DNA from: Pararhodobacter sp. SW119
Lineage (GTDB): Bacteria > Pseudomonadota > Alphaproteobacteria > Rhodobacterales > Rhodobacteraceae
Assembly: GCF_017811755.1 (NCBI RefSeq)
Contig: NZ_JADDJF010000006.1
Coordinates: forward strand, 62,001 to 126,000
Direction: 5' to 3'
Length of the DNA: 64,000 nt
Shown: piece after piece, positions 9,032-17,155 of the stretch
Layout of the letters: every line of letters starts with the position of its first letter
Numbering within the stretch: position 1 is the first letter of the stretch
Notes under the pieces: generated by a model
Told to the model about the DNA's origin: nothing
What the model saw: the letters and a program-made list of their open reading frames with translations, nothing else
The model's database searches: none
Position numbers and translations under genes: made by a program

Positions 9032-12000
9032 TCTGCTTCTCCCCCGCCTTGTCGTAGAAACAGGTCTCGACGATCGTCGCCGGGATCATCCGGCCGCCAT
9101 CGCCCAGAAACTCGATCACTTCGCCCATCCTTTCCGGCCCGCGATGCACCAGCCCCAGCGCGATGCCGCGGCCCAGCGTCGGCGAGTGGTAGGTCGAGGT
9201 GACGCGTCCCTGCGTCTTGCGCTGGCCGTTCGCGTTCTTGCCCTCCAGCGGGCAGAGCGCGGCATGCGGCAGGACCGAACCGTCGACGGTTTCCAGCCCC
9301 ACCAGCTTCCAGCGCTCGGGCGCCACCATCGCCGCGCGCTCCATCCCGCGCTTGCCCAGAAAATCGTCCTTCTTCTTCGAGATGGCCCAGTCGAGGCCCA
9401 GGTCCTGCGGGATCACCGTCCCGTCGGTTTCGTCCCCGATCATGATGAACCCCTTCTCGGCGCGCATGATGTGCAGCGCCTCGGTCCCGTAGGGCACGGC
9501 GCCGAATTCCGCGCCGGCGTCGATCAGCCGGTCCCACAGCGCCCTGCCGTGACCGGCGGGCACCGCGACCTCGAACGACAACTCGCCCGAGAACGAGATG
9601 CGGAAGACCCGCGCCGGTATCTCCGCCAGCCGCCCCTCGCGCCAATCCATGAACGGCATCGCGTCTTTCGACAGGTCGATGTCGGTGCCCAGCTGCTCCA
9701 GCAGCTTGCGCGCGTTCGGGCCGACCACGCCGATCTGGGCGTATTGCTCGGTCAGGTTGACCACATGGACCTTCCAGTCCCACCATTCGCATTGCAGCCA
9801 GTCTTCCATCCAGGCGTGCACGCGCTCTGCCCCGCCGGTCGTGGTGTGGCACAGGAACGCATCCTCAGACAGGCGCGCGACGACGCCGTCGTCGAACAGG
9901 AACCCGTTCTCGTTGCACATCAGCCCGTAGCGGCATTTGCCGGGCTTCAGCGTGCTCATCATGTTGGTGTAGAGCATGTCCATGAAGCGGCCCGCATCCG
10001 GCCCCTTTACCAGCAGCTTGCCCAGCGTCGAGGCATCCAGCAGCCCCAGGCTTTCGCGCGTCCCGCTCACCTCGCGCAGGACCGCATCGTGGCGGCTCTC
10101 GCCCGGTTGCCGGTAGCAATAGGGCCGGCGCCAATGGCCGACGGGTTCCCAGTCGGCGCCGTTTTCGGCGTGCCAGTCGTGCAGCGGCGTGCGGCGCAGC
10201 GGCTGGAAGAGGCCCCCGCGCGCCTCGCCGGCAATGGCCCCCATCGAGACCGGGGTGAAGGGCGGGCGGAACGTGGTGGTGCCGACCTGCGGGATCGGCC
10301 GGCCCAGGGCATCGGCCAGAATCGCAAGGCCGTTGATGTTGCTCAGCTTGCCCTGGTCGGTCGCCATGCCCAGCGTCGTGTAGCGCTTGGCGTGCTCGAC
10401 CGATTCGTAACCCTCGCGCGCGGCCAGCTGGATGTCCGACACCTTCACGTCGTTCTGCGGATCGAGCCACATCTTGCTGCGCAGCTTGTAGGTGGCGCGC
10501 ACAGGCATCATCCAGACCGGGGCGAGCGGTTCCTCAGCCGTATCCTCGGCCCCCGGCGCGGTCGATTTCTTCGCGCCGGCGGCCGTCAGCCCGGCGGCAT
10601 GGGCATCGGCCAGCACCGTGCCGGCCCGCATCTCGCCATTGGCGCTGCCCGCGGCGATCACGAACCCCTGCCCGTCATGGCCCAGCGGCGGGCGGTCGGG
10701 GTCCGGGCGGAAGGCGGCCTGCCCCTCGTCCCAGGTCAGCTTGCCGCCGCAATGCGACCACAGGTGCACGACCGGCGACCAGCCGCCGGACATGGCGACC
10801 GCGTCGCAATGGATGCGCTCGCTGGCCTCGGCCCCGTCGCTCTCCTGCGGGCAAAGCTCGACCGCGGTGACGCGCTTGCCGCCCTCGACCCGGCGGATGG
10901 CGGTACCGGTCGCCACGCGAATGCCGCGCGCGCGTACCGCTTCGGGCAGCGCGCCCTTCGCCTCGGACCGGGCGTCGATCACGGCGCGCACGGTCACGCC
11001 CGCGTCGTGAAGCGCCAGCGCCGTGCGATAGGCGTCGTCGTTGTTGGTCACCACCACCACGCGCCGGCCGGGTGCCACGCCCCAGTTCACGGCATAGTCG
11101 CGCATGGCGCTGGCCAGCATGACGCCCGGAATGTCGTTGCCGGCAAAGGAAAGCGGGCGTTCGATGGCGCCGGTGGCAGTGATCGTCCGGCCCGCGCGCA
11201 CACGCCAGAGCCGGTGGCGCGGCTTCTCGGCGCCGGGTTCGTGGTCTGCCACGCGCTGATAGGCCAGCACATAGCCGTGGTCGTGCACCCCCGCGCCCAT
11301 CGTGCGGGGCAGCAGCGTCACGTTCGCCAGCGCCCGCAGCGCCGCGATCTGCGCCGCCACCCAGTCACCGGCGGGTTGCCCGTCGATGACCGCGCCATCG
11401 ACTGGCGCGCGGCCGCCCCAATGCGCGTTCTGCTCGCACAGGATCACGCGGCGACCGGCCTCCGCCGCTGCACGCGCCGCCGCGATCCCGGCGATCCCGC
11501 CGCCGATCACCAGCACATCGGCAAAGGCGTAGACCTGCTCGTAGCGGTCGGCATCGACAGTCTCGGCCTCGGGGGCGCGGCCCAGTCCCGCAGTGCGGCG
11601 GATGAACGGCTCGTAGACATGCTTCCAGAACGGGCGGGGATGGATGAACATCTTGTAGTAGAAGCCCGCCGACAGAAAGCGCCCGAAGGCGTTGTTCACC
11701 ACGCCGACATCGTGCTCCAGGCTCGGCCAGTGGTTCTGGCTGACCGTCTTCGCCCCGGCGTAAAGTTCGGTCGTCGTTGCGCGCTGGTTGGGCTCATACC
11801 GCTGCCCCTTGCCCAGGCCCAGCAGCGCGTTCGGCTCCTCGGCACCCGCGGCGACGACGCCTCGCGGGCGGTGGTACTTGAACGACCGACCCACCAGCAT
11901 CTGGTCGCCGGCCAGAAGCGCCGAGGCCAGCGTGTCGCCCGCGTAGCCCTGCATCCGCTTGCCGTTGAAGCTGAAATCCAGCCGCGTGCCACGGTCGATC

Positions 12001-12032
12001 AGGCGACCGCCCTTTTCCAGACGATGGCTCAT
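9024..12032 (-). CDS. soxA: Sarcosine oxidase alpha subunit
   Basis: Large subunit of tetrameric sarcosine oxidase (1002 residues, family about 1000). It has an N-terminal 2Fe-2S-like fold (about 15-100, RGVVAAGAEEPNALL at 57-71), a dinucleotide-binding Rossmann motif VIGGGIAGIAAA at 175-186 for NAD, and a C-terminal aminomethyltransferase (GcvT-like) half from about 610 that binds tetrahydrofolate and makes methylene-THF. I place the start at the ATG at 12032, which overlaps the soxD stop as ATGA; a longer frame reading back through soxD is a shadow. It lies between soxD and soxG in the standard order. Confidence 0.95.
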   Translation of the reverse strand: MSHRLEKGGRLIDRGTRLDFSFNGKRMQGYAGDTLASALLAGDQMLVGRSFKYHRPRGVVAAGAEEPNALLGLGKGQRYEPNQRATTTELYAGAKTVSQNHWPSLEHDVGVVNNAFGRFLSAGFYYKMFIHPRPFWKHVYEPFIRRTAGLGRAPEAETVDADRYEQVYAFADVLVIGGGIAGIAAARAAAEAGRRVILCEQNAHWGGRAPVDGAVIDGQPAGDWVAAQIAALRALANVTLLPRTMGAGVHDHGYVLAYQRVADHEPGAEKPRHRLWRVRAGRTITATGAIERPLSFAGNDIPGVMLASAMRDYAVNWGVAPGRRVVVVTNNDDAYRTALALHDAGVTVRAVIDARSEAKGALPEAVRARGIRVATGTAIRRVEGGKRVTAVELCPQESDGAEASERIHCDAVAMSGGWSPVVHLWSHCGGKLTWDEGQAAFRPDPDRPPLGHDGQGFVIAAGSANGEMRAGTVLADAHAAGLTAAGAKKSTAPGAEDTAEEPLAPVWMMPVRATYKLRSKMWLDPQNDVKVSDIQLAAREGYESVEHAKRYTTLGMATDQGKLSNINGLAILADALGRPIPQVGTTTFRPPFTPVSMGAIAGEARGGLFQPLRRTPLHDWHAENGADWEPVGHWRRPYCYRQPGESRHDAVLREVSGTRESLGLLDASTLGKLLVKGPDAGRFMDMLYTNMMSTLKPGKCRYGLMCNENGFLFDDGVVARLSEDAFLCHTTTGGAERVHAWMEDWLQCEWWDWKVHVVNLTEQYAQIGVVGPNARKLLEQLGTDIDLSKDAMPFMDWREGRLAEIPARVFRISFSGELSFEVAVPAGHGRALWDRLIDAGAEFGAVPYGTEALHIMRAEKGFIMIGDETDGTVIPQDLGLDWAISKKKDDFLGKRGMERAAMVAPERWKLVGLETVDGSVLPHAALCPLEGKNANGQRKTQGRVTSTYHSPTLGRGIALGLVHRGPERMGEVIEFLGDGGRMIPATIVETCFYDKAGEKQNV

Positions 12033-12352
12033 GCCCAGCCCCCCCATTGCGGCCGGCGGGCCTTGATGGTGTCGATCACGTCTTTCGGCGGTTCGCTCAC
12101 CTGCGCGGGATAGGTCGCGAACACCTCCAGCGTCACGGTGCAGCGCGCGGCGATGAACCACTTGCCGCAGCCATAGGCGTGGCGCCAGCGCTCGAAATGC
12201 ACGCCGCGCGGGTTCTTGCGGTTGAACATGTAGCCCTCGAAGGCGGCATCCTCGGAGCCGGGGCCGAACCGCTTCAGATGTGCCTCGCCGCCGTTGGCGA
12301 ATTCGGTTTCCTCGGCGGCGACGCCGCAATGGGGACAGGTCAGCAAAAGCAT
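12029..12352 (-). CDS. soxD: Sarcosine oxidase delta subunit
   Basis: Zinc-binding delta subunit of tetrameric sarcosine oxidase (107 residues, family about 95-110). The N-terminal CPHC pair (Cys6, Cys9) and the later HAYGCGKWFIAARC segment are diagnostic. The stop codon overlaps the soxA start as ATGA. The gene sits downstream of two small membrane-protein genes that separate it from soxB; in most known operons soxD follows soxB directly or after glyA-type genes. Confidence 0.92.
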   Translation of the reverse strand: MLLLTCPHCGVAAEETEFANGGEAHLKRFGPGSEDAAFEGYMFNRKNPRGVHFERWRHAYGCGKWFIAARCTVTLEVFATYPAQVSEPPKDVIDTIKARRPQWGGWA

Positions 12353-12460
12353 GGACGAACCTTCGTCTGCGAACGGGCGGGTTGCGGACAGCAGAAATCC
12401 GGGCGCGGCGCAGGGGCCGGCCCGGACAAGGGGGATGCAGGGGCGGGACGTGCCCGCGCG

Positions 12461-12613
12461 TCAATCAGGAAGTTCGATGGTGATGCTGGCCTCGTTCCGG
12501 CCGAACATGTTGCCGTCGGTCGCAATGTACCAGACGAGGCCGGCGACCACGACGACCACCGCACCAAGGATGAAGCCGAAGGCGCCGCGCCCTCCAGACC
12601 CAGGTTGTGCCAT
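12461..12613 (-). CDS. Small single-pass membrane protein within the sox operon (50 aa)
   Basis: A 50-residue reading frame on the minus strand that begins MAQPGSGGRG, has one hydrophobic helix (about 12-28, FGFILGAVVVVVAGLVWYI) and ends EASITIELPD. The start has a good ribosome site (GGAGA, spacing about 7). It lies between soxD and another small membrane protein, all in one direction, so co-transcription with sox is likely. No family is recognised. The length and the conserved ribosome-site style shared with its neighbour argue that it is a real gene. Confidence 0.72.
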   Translation of the reverse strand: MAQPGSGGRGAFGFILGAVVVVVAGLVWYIATDGNMFGRNEASITIELPD

Positions 12614-12745
12614 TTGCTACTCTCCGTGTTTTCGTGCCTTTTCAAGGCAACACGGGCAGCACGGACGCGGTTCCCTACGGGCCATTCGGACGTGGCGTCG
12701 CGGACGGGTTCGGCCGGCAGCGTGGCCGACCGAACCCGGCTTGCG

Positions 12746-13210
12746 TCAGTCGAGCGGGGCCGTCCCCCCGGTCGCGGGCGCGCCAGATCCGTCAGTGGGC
12801 GCAGTGCCCGTGCCGGTTCCAGTGCCCGTGCCGGTTCCAGTGCCCGTGCCGGTTCCGGTTCCAGTGCCGGACGGGGCCGTTTCACCGGCTGCCGGTGCGG
12901 TCGTGCCAGGTGATGTTGCCGGGGCGGTCTGATCGGACGTACCGCCGCCGCCGAACAGCATGAACAGCACCAGCGCCGCGACGATGACGCCGCCGACGAT
13001 GAGCGCGATTCTGCCGTAGCCGCTGTCCTTTGCCTTCGCGTCATTGTGAACATTCGACCGCGACGACGCGGGCGGTTCATTGTGGACATGCGAATGGCGG
13101 GCGACGTCCGGTCCATGGGCCGGATTCGGGGTGCTGGTTGCCGGGTTGCTGGCTGCGCGCGGGTCGCGTGGCTCGCGCGGCGGGAGGCGGGTGTCGTGTT
13201 CAGTGGCCAT
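12746..13210 (-). CDS. Single-pass membrane protein with Gly-Thr repeat tail, within the sox operon
   Basis: A 154-residue protein with a polar, His/Asn/Pro-rich N-terminus (1-65), one transmembrane helix (about 68-89, IALIVGGVIVAALVLFMLF), and a low-complexity tail rich in Thr, Ala, Pro and Gly that includes a run of alternating Gly-Thr encoded by an 18-base tandem repeat. Topology is probably N-in with the tail in the periplasm. The ribosome site (GGAG, spacing about 8) resembles that of the 50-residue neighbour. Its place between soxB and soxD is unusual. No enzymatic function is suggested; a tether or spacer role is a guess. Confidence 0.75.
   Translation of the reverse strand: MATEHDTRLPPREPRDPRAASNPATSTPNPAHGPDVARHSHVHNEPPASSRSNVHNDAKAKDSGYGRIALIVGGVIVAALVLFMLFGGGGTSDQTAPATSPGTTAPAAGETAPSGTGTGTGTGTGTGTGTGTGTGTAPTDGSGAPATGGTAPLD
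12803..12868. repeat. 18-base tandem repeat, about 3.7 copies, coding for Gly-Thr
   Basis: AGTGCCCGTGCCGGTTCC is repeated exactly at 12803-12820, 12821-12838 and 12839-12856, then partly (GGTTCC, AGTGCC) to 12868. Read on the minus strand each unit encodes three Gly-Thr pairs. Exact copies without silent differences point to recent expansion by slippage, so copy number may vary between strains. Confidence 0.85.
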
Positions 13211-13313
13211 TTTCGGTACTCCGTGGTGTTTACGTTCACCTTAGAAACACACGCGTGCCGTGTCTCGTTCCGGATAGTTTCGCCCCGCCGGCAAATGATC
13301 GCCGATCCGCCCA

Positions 13314-14561
13314 TCAATGCGCCACCCCCGCGGCGACGCTTTCGTCGATGAACCGCCCTTCGCGGAAACGGTAGAGGCTGAACGCCTCGGACAGCGGCCC
13401 CGGTTCGCCCTTGGCGATCAGTTCCGCCATCGCCCAGCCGGACCCGGGAATCGCCTTGAACCCGCCGGTGCCCCAGCCGCAGTTGATGAAGCAGTTGCCC
13501 AAGGGCGTTTTCGAGATGATGGGCGAGCGGTCGCCGGTCATGTCGACGATCCCGCCCCATTGCCGCAGCATCTTCAGGCGCGACAGCATCGGGAAGGTCT
13601 CGATCAGCGCGCGCACCGTCTCCTCGACGTGCATCCAGGACCCGCGCTGGGTGTAGTTGTTGTAGTGATCCGCGCCGCCGCCGATCACCATCTCGCCCTT
13701 GTCGGACTGGCTCATGTAGCCGTGCACGGTGTTGGCCATCACCACCACGTCCATGCAGGGCTTGATCGGCTCGCTGACCAGCGCCTGCAGCGCCACCGAT
13801 TCCACCGGCAGCCGGAACCCCGCCATGTCGGCCAACGCGCCCGAATGCCCCGCGACCACGATCCCCAGCTTCTTGCAGCCGATGTCCCCCTGCGTCGTCT
13901 GCACGGCCGAGACCTTGCCGTCCACCGCCTCGACGCCCGTCACCGCGCAGTTCTGGATGATGTGCATCCCCATGTCCGAACAGGCCCGCGCATAGCCCCA
14001 GGCGACCGCATCGTGGCGCGCCGTGCCCGCGCGTTCCTGCCAGAGCGCGCCCAGCACCGGATAGCGCGGCCCGTCCAGCCGGATGATCGGCACCAGCTTC
14101 TTGACCTCGGCCGGGCCGATGAAGCGCGTCTCCACCCCCTGCAGCGCGTTCGCCCGCTCGGTGCGCAGGTAGCCGCGCACCTCGTGCTCGGTCTGCGCCA
14201 GCATCATCACCCCGCGGGGGCTGAACATGATGTTGTAGTTCAACTCCTGGCTCAGCGTCTCGTAGAGCCCGCGCGCCTTCTCGTAGATCGCCGCCGACGG
14301 GTCCTGCAGATAGTTCGAGCGGATGATGGTGGTGTTGCGCCCGGTGTTGCCGCCGCCCAGCCAGCCCTTTTCCAGCACCGCGACATTGGTGATGCCAAAG
14401 ACCTTGCCCAGGTAATACGCCGTCGCCAGCCCGTGCCCGCCGGCGCCGACGATCACCACGTCGTAGGACTTGCGCGGCAGCGGCGAGGCCCAGGCCCGCT
14501 CCCACCCCTTGTGCTGGCGCAGGGCCTCGCGGGCGATGGCAAAGACCGAGTAGCGTTTCAT
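13314..14561 (-). CDS. soxB: Sarcosine oxidase beta subunit
   Basis: Catalytic flavin subunit of tetrameric sarcosine oxidase (415 residues). The FAD-binding motif DVVIVGAGGHGLATAYYLGK is at about 34-53. The segment ARHDAVAWGYA carries His183, which by family knowledge corresponds to the residue that binds FMN covalently. The C-terminal GWGTGGFKAIPGSGW loop is also conserved. The start at 14561 (MKRYSVF) has GGAAGGGG upstream; a longer frame adds no family sequence. It is the first gene of the sox operon, divergent from ccmI across 270 bases in which I see no convincing promoter or riboswitch. Confidence 0.95.
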   Translation of the reverse strand: MKRYSVFAIAREALRQHKGWERAWASPLPRKSYDVVIVGAGGHGLATAYYLGKVFGITNVAVLEKGWLGGGNTGRNTTIIRSNYLQDPSAAIYEKARGLYETLSQELNYNIMFSPRGVMMLAQTEHEVRGYLRTERANALQGVETRFIGPAEVKKLVPIIRLDGPRYPVLGALWQERAGTARHDAVAWGYARACSDMGMHIIQNCAVTGVEAVDGKVSAVQTTQGDIGCKKLGIVVAGHSGALADMAGFRLPVESVALQALVSEPIKPCMDVVVMANTVHGYMSQSDKGEMVIGGGADHYNNYTQRGSWMHVEETVRALIETFPMLSRLKMLRQWGGIVDMTGDRSPIISKTPLGNCFINCGWGTGGFKAIPGSGWAMAELIAKGEPGPLSEAFSLYRFREGRFIDESVAAGVAH

Positions 14562-14831
14562 GCGGCGCGCCCCTTCCGTCGCGGCCGCCCGCCGGACGGC
14601 CCGTTGCGGCTCTATTGGCGTGCCGGCGCGGTCCGGCCATGCCTGCAAGCGGCAGGTCCCGGCGAAAACCGACATCGCGGCCCCCCTGCGCGCAATCGCC
14701 GCGTCCCCGCAACCGGAAGGCCGCGGGCATGGGCACGAAAAGATGACGCGGGCGCGACCGCAAACCGCAGCCCGCGCGCTTTCGCGCCCCCCCGCAACGC
14801 GCTAGAAGGGCCGCAGAAGACGAGGAGCAAG

Positions 14832-16088
14832 ATGGATCTCTGGCTGTTTCTGCTGCCCGCCGCGGTGATCGTGCTGATCGTGGCGACGCTCATCGCCTTG
14901 GGCTTCCTGCGCGGGGCCGAGGCGCGGGCCGGCACCAGCACAGCGCCCGCGCCCAAGCGCGAGATGCAGGTCTACGCCGCGCAACTGCGCGAGATCGAGC
15001 GCGATCTGACGCGCGGCACCGTCACCCCCGAGGAAGCCGAGCGCCTGCGCACCGAGATCGGCCGCCGCCTGCTGGACGCCGATCGCGCCAAGCGGGTCGA
15101 CATCGGCCGGGCGCCGCCGTCCATGCGCACGCTGGGACTGGCCCTGATCCCGGCGGTCGCGATCCTCGCCGCGGTGCTCTATTGGCGCGAGGGGGCGCCG
15201 GGCTATCCCGACCTGCCCCTCGCCCAGCGCCACGCCGAGGCGACCGAGATGCGCGCGGCACGCCCCAGCCAGGCCGAGCTTGCCGCCGAATGGGCCGCCA
15301 ACCCGCAGCGCCCGCAACCCGGCGAACCGGACGCCGAATTCGCAGCCCTGCTGGAACGCCTGCGCGAAGCGCTGCAGACCCGCCCGCTTGATGTCGAAGG
15401 CCACCGCCTGCTGGCGCGAAACGAGGCCAATATCGGCAATATCGCCGCCGCCGCCGAAGCCCAGGCGCAGGTCGTCGCGTTGCAGGGTGACGAGGCGCCG
15501 GTGCCCGACCTGGTGCTTCTGGCCGAATTTCAGGTGATCGCCGCGGGCGGCGTCGTCTCGCCGGAGAGCGAGCAAGTGCTGGAACGCATTCTGCGCCGCG
15601 ATCCCACGAACGGGCTGGCGCGCTATTACACCGGGCTGATGTTCGCCCAGACCGGCCGGCCCGACCTGACCTTCCGCCTCTGGCGCGGTTTGCTGGATGA
15701 CAGCCGCCCCGACGCGCCCTGGGTGCCGCATCTGCGCGCCACGCTGCCGGAACTGGCGGAGGTCGCGGGCGTTCGCTACACGCTGCCGCCGGCCCAGGCC
15801 ACCGGCGCGCGCGGCCCCTCCTCCGCCGACATGCAGGCGGCGATGGACCTCGACCCCGAGGAACGCGCGGCGATGATCGGCGGCATGGTCGAGGGGCTGG
15901 CGGCGCGCCTCGCCGCCTCGGGCGGCCCGGCCGAGGATTGGGCGCGCCTGATCGCCGCCCTGGGCGTTCTGGGCGAACAGGACCGCGCCCGCGCCATCTG
16001 GGCCGAGGCGCAACGCCTCTTCGCCGACCAGACCGAGGGGCTGGCCCAGATCCAGGCCGCCGCACGCGGCGCCGGCGTGGCGAACTGA
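14832..16088 (+). CDS. ccmI: Cytochrome c maturation protein CcmI
   Basis: Apocytochrome c chaperone of the system I maturation complex; it holds the C-terminus of apocytochrome c for CcmFH. The 418 residues show two transmembrane helices (about 4-26 and 97-114) flanking a cytoplasmic leucine-zipper-like loop (YAAQLREIERDLTRGTVTPEEAERLRTEIGRRLL), then a periplasmic TPR-like domain to the end. The start at 14832 has GAGGAG upstream; a much longer upstream frame is the shadow of soxB. ruvX begins 3 bases after the stop. No other ccm genes are visible here. Confidence 0.9.
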   Translation: MDLWLFLLPAAVIVLIVATLIALGFLRGAEARAGTSTAPAPKREMQVYAAQLREIERDLTRGTVTPEEAERLRTEIGRRLLDADRAKRVDIGRAPPSMRTLGLALIPAVAILAAVLYWREGAPGYPDLPLAQRHAEATEMRAARPSQAELAAEWAANPQRPQPGEPDAEFAALLERLREALQTRPLDVEGHRLLARNEANIGNIAAAAEAQAQVVALQGDEAPVPDLVLLAEFQVIAAGGVVSPESEQVLERILRRDPTNGLARYYTGLMFAQTGRPDLTFRLWRGLLDDSRPDAPWVPHLRATLPELAEVAGVRYTLPPAQATGARGPSSADMQAAMDLDPEERAAMIGGMVEGLAARLAASGGPAEDWARLIAALGVLGEQDRARAIWAEAQRLFADQTEGLAQIQAAARGAGVAN

Positions 16089-16091
16089 CCG

Positions 16092-16565
16092 GTGAGCGTC
16101 CACGGCGATCTGGACGCCTTCGCCGTGGCCCTGCCGGCCGAGGGCGTGCTGGCCGGGCTCGACCTCGGCACCAAGACCATCGGCATCGCGCTGTCGGACA
16201 CGCGCCAGTCCGTCGCCTCGCCCCACCACACGATCCGCCGGCGCAAGTTCACCCTCGACGCGCAGGAGCTGCTGGAAATGCTCGCCCTGCGCCGGGTCGA
16301 GGGGATCGTGCTGGGCCTGCCGCTCAACATGGACGGCAGCGAAGGGCCGCGCTGCCAGTCCACCCGCGCCTTCGCCCGCAACCTGTCGCGGCTGACCGAC
16401 CTGCCCATCGGCTTCTGGGATGAGCGGCTTTCCAGCTTCGCCGCCGAGCAGATGCTGATCGAGGCCGGCACCCGCCGCGCCCGCCGCGACGAGGTGATCG
16501 ACAAGGTCGCCGCCAGCATCATCCTGCAGGGTTTTCTGGACCGTTTGGCCGAAATGCGTCGCTGA
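16092..16565 (+). CDS. ruvX: Putative pre-16S rRNA nuclease / Holliday junction resolvase YqgF
   Basis: RNase H-like nuclease of 157 residues (family 140-160). Characteristic segments are GLDLGTKTIGIALSD (about 22-36, first catalytic Asp), VEGIVLGLPLNMDGSEG, and DERLSSFAAEQ near 113. Members of the family mature the 16S rRNA 5' end and were earlier proposed as resolvases. The start codon is GTG, 3 bases after the ccmI stop, so the two are coupled. Confidence 0.9.
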   Translation: MSVHGDLDAFAVALPAEGVLAGLDLGTKTIGIALSDTRQSVASPHHTIRRRKFTLDAQELLEMLALRRVEGIVLGLPLNMDGSEGPRCQSTRAFARNLSRLTDLPIGFWDERLSSFAAEQMLIEAGTRRARRDEVIDKVAASIILQGFLDRLAEMRR

Positions 16566-16642
16566 CAGGCTGGACAGGTGCCGCCGCATCCCTATGTTCG
16601 GCCGGACGACGCGCAGGGGTGCAAGTGTCCCGAGGTAGAGCC

Positions 16643-16894
16643 ATGAACGACCAGTCGACCGACCGGATCTGGAAGCGGGACGAGATCGAAAGCCCCTGCG
16701 TGAAGATCTGCGTGATCCATCCCGCGTCGCGCATCTGCACCGGCTGCCACCGCACCCTGGACGAGATCGCCGCCTGGACCCGGATGAGCGCGGACGAACG
16801 CCGCGCGGTGATGACGGCCCTGCCCGAACGCGCGAGCTTTCTGCGCCAACGCCGCGGCGGCCGCGCCGCGCGCCTCGACCGCGGCCGCGACTGA
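16643..16894 (+). CDS. DUF1289 domain protein
   Basis: Small protein of 83 residues with the DUF1289 cysteine pattern: SPCVKIC (Cys19, Cys23) and CTGCHRTLDEIAAW (Cys32, Cys35). The four Cys suggest a small metal site. Function is unknown. The ATG at 16643 follows GAGGTAGAG and is preferred over an in-frame start at 16619. The C-terminus is Arg-rich. It is in the same direction as ruvX after 77 bases. Confidence 0.85.
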   Translation: MNDQSTDRIWKRDEIESPCVKICVIHPASRICTGCHRTLDEIAAWTRMSADERRAVMTALPERASFLRQRRGGRAARLDRGRD

Positions 16895-16941
16895 CCAGCT
16901 TCTCCCTAACCGCCGCTTGACCATCGAACGGACCTGACCGA

Positions 16942-16960
16942 ACCGATCAGTCGGATCGGT
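16942..16960. other. Small hairpin in the DUF1289 / deacylase convergent gap
   Basis: ACCGATC (16942-16948), loop AGTCG, GATCGGT (16954-16960), a perfect 7-base stem. No T-run follows on either strand. It could assist termination between the convergent genes, but support is weak. Confidence 0.3.
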
Positions 16961-17073
16961 CCGGATGCAGACCGCCGCTCTCGCTCGGCACCCCTACCGG
17001 CCCGCCGTAGACCCCGAAACTGGGCCGCACGCCGGGTCCCAATCCTTGACGAATTGCGATCCGACCGTTCGGA

Positions 17074-17128
17074 ACTGCCATACGTTTGCCATACGCTTGC
17101 CAGCCACTTGCCATACGCCTGCCAGCAC
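17074..17128. repeat. Short tandem repeats built on TTGCCATACG
   Basis: TTGCCATACGC occurs at 17086 and 17108, a 22-base period covering TTGCCATACGCTTGCCAGCC and a near copy ending at 17128. A third partial copy, ACTGCCATACG, starts at 17074. The repeats lie in the 261-base convergent gap before the deacylase stop. No protein function is supported. Confidence 0.6.
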
Positions 17129-17155
17129 CCTTGCCGGCGCCCGCCGACGGCGTTT

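Noticed and set aside
8850-12113. 1087-codon plus-strand frame opposite soxA
   Set aside because: Antisense shadow; no domain, and soxA accounts for the region.
16947-17111. Small minus-strand frame of about 55 codons in the DUF1289/deacylase gap
   Set aside because: No ribosome site, no family sequence, and it runs through the TTGCCATACG repeats.
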